A DNA stretch of 13,228 nucleotides from Kangiella sp. (GCA_026195755.1 JAPHRL010000192.1:1-13228), one strand, 5' to 3'; numbered from the stretch's first letter, positions 1-7,261 are shown. Notes: a model not told the origin generated them from the sequence alone. Numbers and translations are program-made.

Positions 1-317
1 TCAAAGGTGTCGCTGAAAAAATGGGCATTAAAGAGACTTTGGCTTACTTTGCCAAGCGGCCGCGCGAAAGTCAGATTGCAGCCTGGGCTTCACAACAAAG
101 CCGCCCAGTCAAAACTCGTGAATTACTGGTACAACAGTTTGAAAAGATGAAGGCTCGCTTTGCGGAGGGCGAGATACCTTTGCCGGACTTCTGGAGCGGT
201 TATCGAGTGAAACCTCAGAGCATTGAATTTTGGCAAGGGGGCGCGCATAGATTGCATGATCGCTTTGTCTATACCCCTTCTGAAAATGGTTGGAATATTG
301 AACGGTTGATGCCTTAA
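1..317 (+). CDS. pdxH: Pyridoxamine 5'-phosphate oxidase, C-terminal part (5' end outside window)
   Basis: PdxH is the FMN-dependent cytoplasmic enzyme that oxidises pyridoxamine 5'-phosphate or pyridoxine 5'-phosphate to pyridoxal 5'-phosphate, the last step of vitamin B6 synthesis and salvage. Only about the last 105 residues are present. The reading frame is open from base 3 to the left edge, so the ATG at 21 is internal and not a start. Seen in the sequence: the RPRESQIAAWASQQS block, then DFWSGYRVKPQSIEFWQGG, then the HRLHDRFVY segment and a short tail. These are the family's conserved C-terminal FMN and substrate-binding blocks, including the Arg and His near the end. The gene ends just before a strong terminator shared with the convergent cold-shock gene. 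Another B6 gene, pdxB, lies 0.8 kb away on the other strand. Identification is confident. Confidence 0.95.
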   Translation, partial: KGVAEKMGIKETLAYFAKRPRESQIAAWASQQSRPVKTRELLVQQFEKMKARFAEGEIPLPDFWSGYRVKPQSIEFWQGGAHRLHDRFVYTPSENGWNIERLMP

Positions 318-350
318 CTCTTTTATTAACACTTTTCCATCAGGCATAAA

Positions 351-377
351 AAAAGCAAGCACTAGGTGCTTGCTTTT
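351..377. terminator. Bidirectional rho-independent terminator between pdxH and the cold-shock gene
   Basis: A perfect 12-bp inverted repeat (351-362 with 366-377) has a three-base TAG loop. On the plus strand it ends in TTTT. On the minus strand it is followed by a run of seven T. It sits 34 bases after the pdxH stop and 36 bases beyond the cold-shock stop, so it can end both convergent transcripts. Confidence 0.9.
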
Positions 378-412
378 CTATACTACGATTTAAGACTGTT
401 TATTTAACAGTA

Positions 413-622
413 TTAAAGAGCAGTAATATTTTCAGCTTGTGGGCCTTTCTGGCCGTCAGTCAAGGTAAACTCAACTTGTTGACCTTCTGCCAAAGTTTTG
501 AATCCAGAGCTAGCGATAGCGCTGAAATGAGCAAAAACGTCTGGACCGTTTTCTTGCTCGATAAAACCAAAACCTTTAGCTTCGTTGAACCATTTAACGG
601 TTCCTTTAACTGTTTTAGACAT
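413..622 (-). CDS. Cold-shock domain protein (CspA family)
   Basis: This is a 69-residue single-domain cold-shock protein, the usual length for the CspA family. Such proteins bind single-stranded RNA and DNA and act as RNA chaperones that melt secondary structure. Visible motifs are the N-terminal GTVKWFNEAKGFGFI strand pair with RNP1 (KGFGFI, about residues 16-21) and RNP2 (VFAHF, 29-33), and the usual C-terminal GPQAENI. The frame stays open upstream to 802, but homology begins at MSKTVKG and an AGGA ribosome site lies just upstream, so I start at 622. The upstream part is a long leader (see the separate entry). Whether this paralogue is cold-induced or constitutive cannot be told from the protein; the long leader favours post-transcriptional control. 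Confidence 0.95.
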   Translation of the reverse strand: MSKTVKGTVKWFNEAKGFGFIEQENGPDVFAHFSAIASSGFKTLAEGQQVEFTLTDGQKGPQAENITAL

Positions 623-790
623 AATAAATATCCTGTAATTTAAACTGGGCTTTTGACCCATAAATAATGGTGCCTTCATGAGGCATGAATAGCGTGAAAT
701 ACTGGCTGAGAATTTTGAAACTACAGAACGGAGTACTACGAATAAAACTGCGATTTGGAGTGTATAAATACTTAGGTCATTCTTTCTAGC
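623..790 (-). promoter_or_regulatory. Long structured 5' leader of the cold-shock gene
   Basis: The predicted transcript starts near 790, giving a leader of roughly 165-170 nt, similar in size to the long thermosensing leader of E. coli cspA. Two small hairpins are visible near its 3' end: TGCCT/AGGCA at 671-685 with a five-base loop, and TGGG/CCCA at 646-660. The second stands about 24 bases before the start codon, near the ribosome site. A role in temperature-dependent translation is an inference from length, position and gene family. Confidence 0.5.
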
Positions 791-797
791 TGTGGTC

Positions 798-825
798 AGC
801 ATATAGTAGTTTGAATTATTGTCAA
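798..825 (-). promoter_or_regulatory. Promoter of the cold-shock gene
   Basis: On the minus strand a perfect -35 TTGACA (820-825) is separated by 16 bases from a -10-like TATGCT (798-803). No other -35 hexamer this good lies in the surrounding AT-rich stretch. Confidence 0.55.
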
Positions 826-870
826 CATATATCGTTCAATGCAGTCTTTTATTTTCGTACCGGACTTGTA

Positions 871-1107
871 TTAACTGCGGTATATATCCACCAGCAACAC
901 AATAAAGCCACCTATCATGCTGACAAGCCCTGCAACTACTATAAAGAGCGCTACCAAACCAACGAACACCTGAAACCCACCCTCCGGTAAGAAAGCTGAT
1001 CCCCATAGCAATGGCAATCCTATAAAAAGGGCCATGGCAAAGCTCAAACAGATTATCTTCCAGCCTCGCGGCATACGGCTGGTAATGATGTATTCAATAG
1101 GGTTCAC
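871..1107 (-). CDS. Small two-helix inner-membrane protein, function unknown
   Basis: This 78-residue protein is one I do not recognise. It has a short polar N-terminus with an Arg-rich patch (about residues 11-17), then two long hydrophobic segments at about 17-36 and 46-74, so it is probably an integral inner-membrane protein with both ends on the same side. It starts with GTG one base after the pdxB TAG stop (1109-1111), and a GGAG-like site in the last codons of pdxB lies at suitable distance. That arrangement suggests translational coupling with pdxB. There is no visible motif for metal, nucleotide or cofactor binding. The coding call rests on the coupling, the strong membrane pattern and the absence of a competing frame; the functional link to B6 synthesis may be only shared transcription. 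Confidence 0.7.
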   Translation of the reverse strand: MNPIEYIITSRMPRGWKIICLSFAMALFIGLPLLWGSAFLPEGGFQVFVGLVALFIVVAGLVSMIGGFIVLLVDIYRS

Positions 1108-1108
1108 G

Positions 1109-2200
1109 CTAACTCCAAAACTCTAGTCGCTGCGGATAATTTTTTCGAAGGTTATCAAACTCCTCAGCAATAGTCTCCCCGTTGTGTCTCGAAACCTGGT
1201 CCGAAATCTGTCCGAATGCCTGCCGCATTTGGCTATCATCTTGTTGAATATCATAAAAAGGTTGGAGACTCTGATAAAGCACTCCTGACTGAGCATATGG
1301 CTGAGATGGAACAGACCACTTAGGCGCTTGCGGCAGTAATTCCTTAAGCGTCAGCTCGGGCTCAATGCCTTGCCACTGGCAAAAAGCTTGATAAAGCTGG
1401 TAAGTCCCCCTTATTTTTCCTTCCTGGCTGTAGCCGGCAATATGCGGGGTTGCAATCAGGGTTTCATCCATCAGCTGTAGATTAACATCGGGTTCGTTTT
1501 CCCAGACATCCAGAATAAAGTCTATGTTATGACCGGCCTGCCTGGACTGCAGTGCCGCCTTGTTATCCAACACAGCACCGCGCGAAGTGTTAATCAATAA
1601 GCTGTCGTTTGCCATACCCGCCAGAAATTTCTGATCGATTAAATGATACGTTGGATGCTTTCCATTGTTAGTCAAAGGAACATGGCAAGTCACCACACCA
1701 CACTGTTGAATCGCTTCCAGCGATACAAATGGACGTGAATCGCCCTGCTCTGCTAATGGCGGGTCATTGAGCAAGTATTCAATGCCCAATAACTCTAAAA
1801 CCTGCGCGACTTTTGAACCCACATTGCCAGCGCCAATAATGCCCACTCGGCATTGAGCTAAGTCTTTTTGTTGCTGCTGCGCCCAATAAGCTATTGCTGA
1901 CAAAACATATTCAGCCACGGCCTGCGCATTGCAGCCGGGTGCAAAGACAAACTGGATCCCCTGCTCTGCTAAATAGTTCTGGTCAATGTGGTCAGTGCCG
2001 ATGGTGGCGCTGCCAACAAACTTTACCTTGCTGTCCTGTAACAGACTTTGGCTAACCTGAGTCACTGAACGGACTAAAAGCATATCCGCATCGACCAGAT
2101 GCTTAGAGGTTATTTTTCGACCAGCGATTAACTGTACCTCGGCAAATGGTTCAAACAACTCTTTGACCAAAGGCATATTTTCATCAGCAACAATTTTCAT
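1109..2200 (-). CDS. pdxB: Erythronate-4-phosphate dehydrogenase
   Basis: PdxB oxidises 4-phosphoerythronate to 2-oxo-3-hydroxy-4-phosphobutanoate, the second step of the DXP-dependent pyridoxal phosphate pathway. It is a cytoplasmic NAD-dependent 2-hydroxyacid dehydrogenase. The 363-residue length is close to the family norm. The start MKIVADENMP is the typical PdxB N-terminus. The Rossmann motif GIIGAGNVGSK is at about 120-130. The catalytic set of this superfamily is visible: Arg207 in NTSRG, Glu236 in WENEP, and His253 in TPHIAGYS. The C-terminal 100 residues match the PdxB-specific dimerisation extension. The gene is divergent from folE with 97 bases between them, and its TAG stop is one base from the GTG of a small membrane protein gene. 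It shares the pathway with pdxH at the left edge, though the two lie on opposite strands. Confidence 0.96.
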   Translation of the reverse strand: MKIVADENMPLVKELFEPFAEVQLIAGRKITSKHLVDADMLLVRSVTQVSQSLLQDSKVKFVGSATIGTDHIDQNYLAEQGIQFVFAPGCNAQAVAEYVLSAIAYWAQQQQKDLAQCRVGIIGAGNVGSKVAQVLELLGIEYLLNDPPLAEQGDSRPFVSLEAIQQCGVVTCHVPLTNNGKHPTYHLIDQKFLAGMANDSLLINTSRGAVLDNKAALQSRQAGHNIDFILDVWENEPDVNLQLMDETLIATPHIAGYSQEGKIRGTYQLYQAFCQWQGIEPELTLKELLPQAPKWSVPSQPYAQSGVLYQSLQPFYDIQQDDSQMRQAFGQISDQVSRHNGETIAEEFDNLRKNYPQRLEFWS

Positions 2201-2238
2201 ACTTAACAGTCAGGTATTCACACAAAACTCATAATTAT

Positions 2239-2267
2239 TTGGGTATTGTAGCGATATCTATTAGAAT
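2239..2267 (+). promoter_or_regulatory. Probable promoter of folE-mnmC
   Basis: TTGGGT (2239-2244) and TAGAAT (2262-2267) are separated by exactly 17 bases. The predicted start near 2274 would leave a leader of about 24 bases. The -10 matches the sigma-70 consensus at five of six positions, the -35 at three. Confidence 0.5.
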
Positions 2268-2297
2268 TACGACTGAAACGACCGCAGAGTAAGATAA

Positions 2298-2855
2298 ATG
2301 TCTGACAAATTAGAAAACTTATACCGTGAAATCCTGGTGGAAATTGGCGAAGATATTTCCCGTAACGGTATTTTAGATACCCCCAAACGCGCAGCCAAAG
2401 CGATGAAATTCCTTACCCATGGCTATGAGCAAGATTTAAACGAAGTCGTCAATGGTGCGATTTTCGATTCTGACAATGATGCCATGGTTATCGTTAAGGA
2501 CATCGAGCTGTATTCCATGTGTGAGCACCACATTTTGCCCTTCATTGGCAAGGTCCACGTCGGCTACTTACCAACCGGTAAAGTGATTGGTCTATCCAAA
2601 ATTGCCCGCATCGTCGATATGTTTGGCCGCCGTTTACAGATTCAGGAAAACCTGACCAAGCAAATTGCTCACGCGGTTCAAGATGTGACAGGCGCATCTG
2701 GCGTAGGTGTGATTGTTGAAGCAAAACACATGTGTATGATGATGCGTGGTGTGGAAAAGCAAAACTCAGTGATGACTAGTTCAACCATGCTGGGCCAATT
2801 CCGCTCTTCGCAAAACACCCGCAACGAATTCTTAAGCCTGATTGAGAAACGATAA
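2298..2855 (+). CDS. folE: GTP cyclohydrolase I
   Basis: FolE converts GTP to 7,8-dihydroneopterin triphosphate, the first committed step of tetrahydrofolate synthesis, as a cytoplasmic toroidal homodecamer. The protein has 185 residues, normal for the short bacterial type I form. The zinc site is complete: Cys75 and His78 in SMCEHHILPF and Cys146 in EAKHMCMMMRG. The catalytic His neighbourhood (CEHH, KHMC) and the GLSKIARIVD and RRLQIQENLT blocks of the GTP pocket are also intact. Because Cys75 and Cys146 are present this is the zinc-dependent FolE1, not FolE2. A modest AGAGTAAG precedes the ATG. The mnmC start follows eight bases after the stop, so the two genes are probably cotranscribed. 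Confidence 0.97.
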   Translation: MSDKLENLYREILVEIGEDISRNGILDTPKRAAKAMKFLTHGYEQDLNEVVNGAIFDSDNDAMVIVKDIELYSMCEHHILPFIGKVHVGYLPTGKVIGLSKIARIVDMFGRRLQIQENLTKQIAHAVQDVTGASGVGVIVEAKHMCMMMRGVEKQNSVMTSSTMLGQFRSSQNTRNEFLSLIEKR

Positions 2856-2863
2856 ACCTTGCA

Positions 2864-4771
2864 ATGCATAATGCATTTTTAGGCGTTGAGCCCGCTAGAA
2901 TCGAATGGCGCCCAGCCACAGTTTTAGAGGGCTCAACTGAACAGGCTCCTCTTATTCCCTACTCTAAAACATTCGATGATATCTACTTCGATACACGAGA
3001 TGGCGTGGCTGAAACGGACTATGTATTCCTGCAAAGCAATCATCTACCCAAGCGATTCAAAACGCTCAGCCAAAACAAGTTTGTCATTGTAGAAACAGGC
3101 TTCGGTACGGGGCTCAATTTTCTTCGCACCTGTAAGCTGTGGTATGAATTACTCAGTGAGCGCACTAATCCAGATGCTCAACTCCATTTCATCAGCATCG
3201 AACAGTTCCCTATCGCACCCGATGACTTAAAATTCATGTATCAGACTTTAGACATAGAGTCAGAATTCACTGAATCGTTGTTGAAGCAATATCCGGAAGC
3301 GCTGCCCGGAGTCTACAGCATTGAGTTGCCTTGCAATATCAAGTTGACGTTAATACTGAGTCCGATTGATAAGGCTTTAAAAGAGTTTGCCGCGGGTGAA
3401 GACTTTAAAGTAGATGCCTGGTTTTTAGATGGTTTTGCACCCAGCAAAAATCCTGAAATGTGGGCCAAAGGGTTACTCCATTTTATGGCCCTGCACGCAA
3501 TCAATGATGCCCAGAGACAGACCAGCTTTGCAACTTTCACCGCAGCTTCGGCAGTACGAAAACAACTGCATCATTATGGTTTTACGGTAAAAAAACAAAC
3601 AGGCTTTGGCGTCAAGCGTCATATGTTGGTCGGAACCTTTACAGAAAAGAAGATATCATCACCACATCCAACCATCGCCGATGATTACTTCTTGTCGGCA
3701 CCAACCCGCAAACCCAAAATTGCCATCGTTGGCGCAGGGCTTGCTGGTTGCGCATCGGCCTATGCTTTACATAAAAGAGGCCTTGAGGTTCATCTGTTTG
3801 ATCAAGCAAGCACGGTAGCCAGTGGTGCATCGAAGATGCCCGCCCTGTTAGCAACACCCAATATCTCACTAGACCATAATGCCTTCAGCCAGCTCACCTT
3901 TTTAGGCATGGCACATTTGCAAAGCTATGTGCACAAACATCATCGAAAACATCCTGAGTTAAGTTACAGCGAGACTTGCTTGCAACTAGGCAGTGAAAAA
4001 TACAGTGACTGGCAACTGGAACAATATACCGAGGTCTATCGAGATCGTCACTGGAATCCAGAGTTGTTCCAATGGCAAACCACGAAAATTAAAAACGTCG
4101 ATCATCGAGGTTTGCTGATGCCAGCGGTACTGGTCAATGGCCCATTCTATTGTCAATCTCTCATAGCGTCGGTTCCATCAAGTCAGATTCACTTAAATCA
4201 TGCCATAAAATCTCTAGAAGAGCTTAAAGAGTATCAACATGTCATTCTAGCCACAGGCCATCACAACGCCCTAAACAAGCTCATGGAGAATGAACCGTCG
4301 CTATCGCCTCTTAGAGGCCAGTTAACCGCGCTTAAGCAGAAAAGCAGTCAGCGTTTAGCCTTAGATTATCCGGTTAATTACGACGGTCATTTATTTGAAT
4401 GTCAGGATCAACTTATTGTTGGTGCAACTTTTGATGCAAGCCTGGACGAGACAGTTAGTACAGAAGACAGACAAAGAAACCTACAACAGGCCAATCAACG
4501 CTTTGGATTGGATCTCAAAAACAACAAGCAGTGCACTGATTATGTAGGCATTCGCGCAACCACCTATGATCGCTTTCCTTATTGCGGCCCATTAGTCGAA
4601 AGCAACGCTGAGCTCCCCATGGTCTGGACCAATTACGGCTTTGGAACTCGAGGGCTTTGCTTTTCCTTGCTTTGTGCGGAAGTTATCGCCAGCGCCATTA
4701 ACCGCGAACCACTCCCTCTTCCCAAAACACTGTTGCAACGGATAAGTCCAAGACGTATCCAAAAGGCATAA
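2864..4771 (+). CDS. mnmC: Bifunctional tRNA mnm5s2U34 biosynthesis protein
   Basis: MnmC finishes mnm5(s2)U at the wobble base of certain tRNAs. Its C-terminal FAD domain removes the carboxymethyl group from cmnm5U34 and its N-terminal methyltransferase then methylates nm5U34 using SAM. The 635-residue protein carries both halves. The methyltransferase has VETGFGTGLNFL (about 76-87, SAM loop) and DAWFLDGFAPSKNPEMW (184-200), with the Asp189 expected for catalysis, ending near GVKRHMLVGTF (249-259). After a short linker, the oxidoreductase starts with the dinucleotide fold KIAIVGAGLAGCASAYAL (about 285-302) and keeps the C-terminal IRATTYDRFPYCGPL block. The start at MHNAF lies eight bases after folE with no strong ribosome site, so coupling to folE is likely. 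The operon-mate supplies folate, which the upstream MnmE-MnmG step uses; that functional link is inference. Confidence 0.96.
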   Translation: MHNAFLGVEPARIEWRPATVLEGSTEQAPLIPYSKTFDDIYFDTRDGVAETDYVFLQSNHLPKRFKTLSQNKFVIVETGFGTGLNFLRTCKLWYELLSERTNPDAQLHFISIEQFPIAPDDLKFMYQTLDIESEFTESLLKQYPEALPGVYSIELPCNIKLTLILSPIDKALKEFAAGEDFKVDAWFLDGFAPSKNPEMWAKGLLHFMALHAINDAQRQTSFATFTAASAVRKQLHHYGFTVKKQTGFGVKRHMLVGTFTEKKISSPHPTIADDYFLSAPTRKPKIAIVGAGLAGCASAYALHKRGLEVHLFDQASTVASGASKMPALLATPNISLDHNAFSQLTFLGMAHLQSYVHKHHRKHPELSYSETCLQLGSEKYSDWQLEQYTEVYRDRHWNPELFQWQTTKIKNVDHRGLLMPAVLVNGPFYCQSLIASVPSSQIHLNHAIKSLEELKEYQHVILATGHHNALNKLMENEPSLSPLRGQLTALKQKSSQRLALDYPVNYDGHLFECQDQLIVGATFDASLDETVSTEDRQRNLQQANQRFGLDLKNNKQCTDYVGIRATTYDRFPYCGPLVESNAELPMVWTNYGFGTRGLCFSLLCAEVIASAINREPLPLPKTLLQRISPRRIQKA

Positions 4772-4772
4772 A

Positions 4773-4801
4773 AAAGCCGAGAAGCGAAACTTCCCGGCTT
4801 T
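4773..4801. terminator. Terminator between mnmC and the porin-like gene
   Basis: AAAGCCG (4773-4779) pairs with CGGCTTT (4795-4801). After one mismatch the stem continues as GAAG with CTTC around a five-base loop. It begins two bases past the mnmC stop. On the minus strand the stem is followed by six T, so it also suits the porin-like transcript arriving from the right. Confidence 0.85.
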
Positions 4802-4877
4802 ATGACTAACAGACATTATCTTACGATATATCTTGTGCGCTTTTGAAAACGCTATCTATCACAAGAAGAATCGCCTA

Positions 4878-5675
4878 TTAAAACTGAGCCTTTAAACCAA
4901 TGGTGTAAGTGTCAGTTTCGACAAGGTCATCCTGAGATGCGAAACTTGCATACAAAGCGATGTTCGTGTTGAAGAAGTGTTGAGCACCAACTTCATACAA
5001 ATCGTCTTCAGCAAGCGTTGCAAACACAGAAGTGGCTTTCGTGAAGTAGTAGCTAGAACCCAAAGCCCATGTGTTATCACCGTCGAAATCTGTGAAAGAT
5101 ACATTAGCAGTAAAATAACGGTCATCACCTAAGTGCGTAAAGTACTTAGAAGACAAAGTCACGTAATCAGTGTTGTCGTCAGTTGCCAAAGTGAAACCAA
5201 CATAATCAGTATCGTTAATTTGGTGATTGTAGGCAGCAGAGATATTGTAAACAGTGTCAGCACCGTCAGTATCAACCGCATCAACGCGAACTAAAAAGTC
5301 GTCATTGAACAAGTAACCTAAAGTGAACAAAGTTGCGTCATTATCAAACTTGTCTTCTGAATAACCAGCACCAACTAAGAAGTTCTCAACAAACAATTCA
5401 CCCGTTACACCAGCTGAATAATAGTCGCCAGTTTCAAAGTTAACGTAGCTAGCATTGATATTGCTAACCTTGTTGATGTATTCAAATTCATTGTATGGAC
5501 CTAATGACTCTTTTTTATCGAAAAAGTATGTGCCATCCAAACCAAACACATCATAAGATGAACCGGCAACATCAACATTAGACCAGCTAATGTCAGAAAG
5601 AACAGTATACTCTTCGGCTGAAACAGAAATAGCTGAAGAAAGAAGAACCGCTGTAGTAATTAATTTTATTTTCAC
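4878..5675 (-). CDS. Putative porin / outer-membrane beta-barrel protein
   Basis: This is a 265-residue exported protein. A signal peptide is clear: Lys residues at 2 and 4, a hydrophobic core LITTAVLLSS and a cleavage site after SVSA at about residue 20. The mature part is rich in Asp, Asn, Tyr and Phe, lacks long hydrophobic helices, and shows alternating strand patterns with acidic turns (DTDGADT, NDTDY, TDDNTDY, DFDGDNT). It ends in ...LKAQF with the terminal Phe typical of beta-barrels folded by the BAM machinery. By eye this suggests about 12-16 strands. The start is GTG with a GGAG site nine bases upstream, and a strong promoter precedes it. I place it among small proteobacterial 'putative porins'; the substrate is unknown. 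The acidic surface would fit a marine cell, but that is inference. Confidence 0.8.
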   Translation of the reverse strand: MKIKLITTAVLLSSAISVSAEEYTVLSDISWSNVDVAGSSYDVFGLDGTYFFDKKESLGPYNEFEYINKVSNINASYVNFETGDYYSAGVTGELFVENFLVGAGYSEDKFDNDATLFTLGYLFNDDFLVRVDAVDTDGADTVYNISAAYNHQINDTDYVGFTLATDDNTDYVTLSSKYFTHLGDDRYFTANVSFTDFDGDNTWALGSSYYFTKATSVFATLAEDDLYEVGAQHFFNTNIALYASFASQDDLVETDTYTIGLKAQF

Positions 5676-5711
5676 TTTGTTAGTCTCCGTGTGTAGTAAA
5701 GTGCGGCGCGG

Positions 5712-5740
5712 ATTCTAGAGCATTAAAACAAGACGGTCAA
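5712..5740 (-). promoter_or_regulatory. Strong promoter of the porin-like gene
   Basis: On the minus strand TTGACC (5735-5740) and TAGAAT (5712-5717) each match sigma-70 at five of six positions with an ideal 17-base spacer. The predicted start near 5705 leaves a leader of about 30 bases. This fits an abundant outer-membrane protein. Confidence 0.75.
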
Positions 5741-5953
5741 CTAATTCAGTAAGTATTATATCTTTTTGTTATTAAAGGATATTTAACCGCGAAAAGGATT
5801 AGAATTGCTCATCTATAGGGTTAGATTTTCTTACTCTTTCTTTAATCTTGCGAGCTGATTTTTTGTAGTTTGTTGTTGTTCTTTCAAGCTTCGAACGAGT
5901 TGAGCCAAATCAATACAACACAGCTTAAATTTCTGTCACTTATTACTTAGTTA
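5741..5953. other. Intergenic spacer upstream of the DUF5676-like gene
   Basis: This AT-rich spacer lies between the divergent porin-like and small membrane protein genes. I see no open frame with a ribosome site, no long repeat and no clear sigma-70 pair on the plus strand. The promoter of the small membrane protein must lie here but I cannot place it. Confidence 0.4.
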
Positions 5954-5967
5954 TTAGCATTTGCTAA
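5954..5967 (+). promoter_or_regulatory. Short inverted repeat directly before the ribosome site of the DUF5676-like gene
   Basis: TTAGCA and TGCTAA are separated by two T and end one base before the AAGGAG ribosome site. It could be a repressor site or a small hairpin sequestering translation initiation. Its role is unproven and a 6-bp repeat in AT-rich DNA could be chance. Confidence 0.3.
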
Positions 5968-5968
5968 C

Positions 5969-5974
5969 AAGGAG
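5969..5974 (+). promoter_or_regulatory. Ribosome binding site that fixes the start of the DUF5676-like gene
   Basis: AAGGAG ends seven bases before the ATG at 5982. The frame is open further upstream from a TTG at 5961, but that codon lies before this site, so the downstream ATG is the credible start. Confidence 0.8.
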
Positions 5975-5981
5975 ATGTGAA

Positions 5982-6236
5982 ATGAAAATTCAACCATTAA
6001 CATCTGGAATAGCAACTGCAATCGGTTTCGCCATCGTCTGGACACTATGCTTCATTTTGGTGTGGGCATTGCCGGCATTATCTATGAATATATTCGCCGA
6101 TATGATGCACAGTAGTGATATGAATATGCAATGGCACTTTGGGGTTTCTGGCTTTGTCATAGAACTGCTGGCTTGGTCAATTATTAGCGGATTTACTGGT
6201 TGGTTGATAGCAGTTTTCTACAATAGGCTATCTTGA
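5982..6236 (+). CDS. Small membrane protein, DUF5676-like
   Basis: With the start set by a strong AAGGAG site, this is an 84-residue protein beginning MKIQPLTSG. It has two hydrophobic spans, about residues 8-33 (IATAIGFAIVWTLCFILVWA) and 54-77, joined by a Met- and His-rich loop (MNIFADMMHSSDMNMQWHF). The N-terminal pattern, the Trp-Cys in helix one, the Met/His loop and the ending GWLIAVFYNRL all fit what I know of the DUF5676 family of small inner-membrane proteins; this is recognition from memory and not a search. The biochemical role of the family is not established. The Met/His cluster could bind a soft metal such as copper, which is inference. It stands alone between an outward-facing porin-like gene and a convergent pirin gene. 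Confidence 0.75.
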   Translation: MKIQPLTSGIATAIGFAIVWTLCFILVWALPALSMNIFADMMHSSDMNMQWHFGVSGFVIELLAWSIISGFTGWLIAVFYNRLS

Positions 6237-6317
6237 AATACTAGCCTGAACACCACAAGCGTAGCGTTTATACTCACCGCGAAACCGTTGATTTAAATGT
6301 AATGGCTAAAACTGCAA

Positions 6318-6341
6318 TAAAAAAGCCTGCAAATGCAGGCT
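6318..6341 (-). terminator. Rho-independent terminator of the pirin gene
   Basis: AGCCTGCA (6324-6331) and TGCAGGCT (6334-6341) form an 8-bp stem. On the minus strand it is followed by six T and then ATT. It lies about 30 bases beyond the pirin stop. On the plus strand there is no T-run, so it serves mainly the minus-strand gene. Confidence 0.85.
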
Positions 6342-6369
6342 GAAATGACTAATGTCTGATAATAAGTTT

Positions 6370-7242
6370 TTACTCTATCTTTCCCATTTTGCCACTCTCA
6401 AAATCGAGGATAGCTTGTTTGATTTCTTCAGGCTTATTCATGACAAAAGGGCCGTGACGGACGACGGGTTCTTTAATAGGCTCGCCAGCAAGCAATAAGA
6501 ATTCAACATGACTGTCGGCATCTTCGTCCAGTGAGAATTTAACTGCGTCACCATCGTGCAAAATGATCATTTCACCATCATCAACTTTGAGGCCATCAAT
6601 CTTTAGTCCATTACCATGAAATACATAAATCATCCCATTCAGCCCAGCTTTAACTTCTTGCGTATATGAACTTCCAGGGTTGATGATCCAATGCTGAAAA
6701 GTGATCGGAGTATGGGTATCAATGACTGCTTGTTTGCCCATGGCTTCGCCAGCGATAATTTTAACCGATACGCGACCATCTTCCGAAGTTGCAGTTGGGA
6801 TCGACTCATCAGGAACTTCCTGATAACGCGGCGGATCCATTTTATTTTTTGCCGGTAAGTTGATCCAGATCTGGAAGCCATGCACTCTGCCGCCTTTTTC
6901 CATAATTAAGCTGGATGGCATTTCTGAATGTACAACACCGCTACCAGCAGTCATCCACTGCACGTCGCCCGGAGCAATTCGACCACTGTTCCCTGCTGAG
7001 TCTTTATGTTCAAAGACACCGTCTAACATGTAGGTTACCGTTTCAAATCCACGGTGTGGATGGTCAGGAGCACCCACAGCTTCGCCTGGGCGATATTCAG
7101 TGGGGCCCATTTCATCAATCAGTAAAAAAGGATCGACAATTCTGTCGGGGATTTGTCCAGGAAACGGACGTCGAACTTTAAAGCCGCCACCTTCCATGAG
7201 TTCTGCGGCCTGCACTTTCATTAAAATGCCGCGTAAATTCAT
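6370..7242 (-). CDS. Pirin family protein
   Basis: This is a 290-residue bicupin of the pirin family: cytoplasmic metal-binding proteins reported variously as quercetin 2,3-dioxygenases, redox sensors or regulators of central metabolism. The N-terminal cupin holds the pirin signature: FLLIDEMGP at about 39-47, then APDHPHRGFETVTYML (58-73) with metal ligands His61 and His63, and AGSGVVHSEMP (99-109) with His105 and Glu107. All four expected ligands are present, so a metal centre, usually Fe(II), is likely. The C-terminal cupin (about 175-275) lacks such a set, as is normal. A GGAG site five bases before the ATG supports the first Met; Met8 is an alternative. It stands alone with its own promoter and terminator. 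The exact substrate or regulatory partner cannot be told from the sequence. Confidence 0.93.
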   Translation of the reverse strand: MNLRGILMKVQAAELMEGGGFKVRRPFPGQIPDRIVDPFLLIDEMGPTEYRPGEAVGAPDHPHRGFETVTYMLDGVFEHKDSAGNSGRIAPGDVQWMTAGSGVVHSEMPSSLIMEKGGRVHGFQIWINLPAKNKMDPPRYQEVPDESIPTATSEDGRVSVKIIAGEAMGKQAVIDTHTPITFQHWIINPGSSYTQEVKAGLNGMIYVFHGNGLKIDGLKVDDGEMIILHDGDAVKFSLDEDADSHVEFLLLAGEPIKEPVVRHGPFVMNKPEEIKQAILDFESGKMGKIE

Positions 7243-7261
7243 AAAGTCTCCAAATTATTAC

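Noticed and set aside
437..643. A plus-strand open frame of 68 codons across the cold-shock gene.
   Set aside because: It is antisense to a clear CspA-family protein, has no ribosome site, and its sequence resembles no protein I know.
623..802. An N-terminal extension of the cold-shock protein up to 802.
   Set aside because: The extra 60 residues lack family similarity, and the promoter's own -10 overlaps the proposed start, so this is leader sequence.
2245..2250. TACAAT on the minus strand as the pdxB -10 box.
   Set aside because: The hexamer is good, but no acceptable -35 lies 16-18 bases upstream, so I do not annotate a pdxB promoter.
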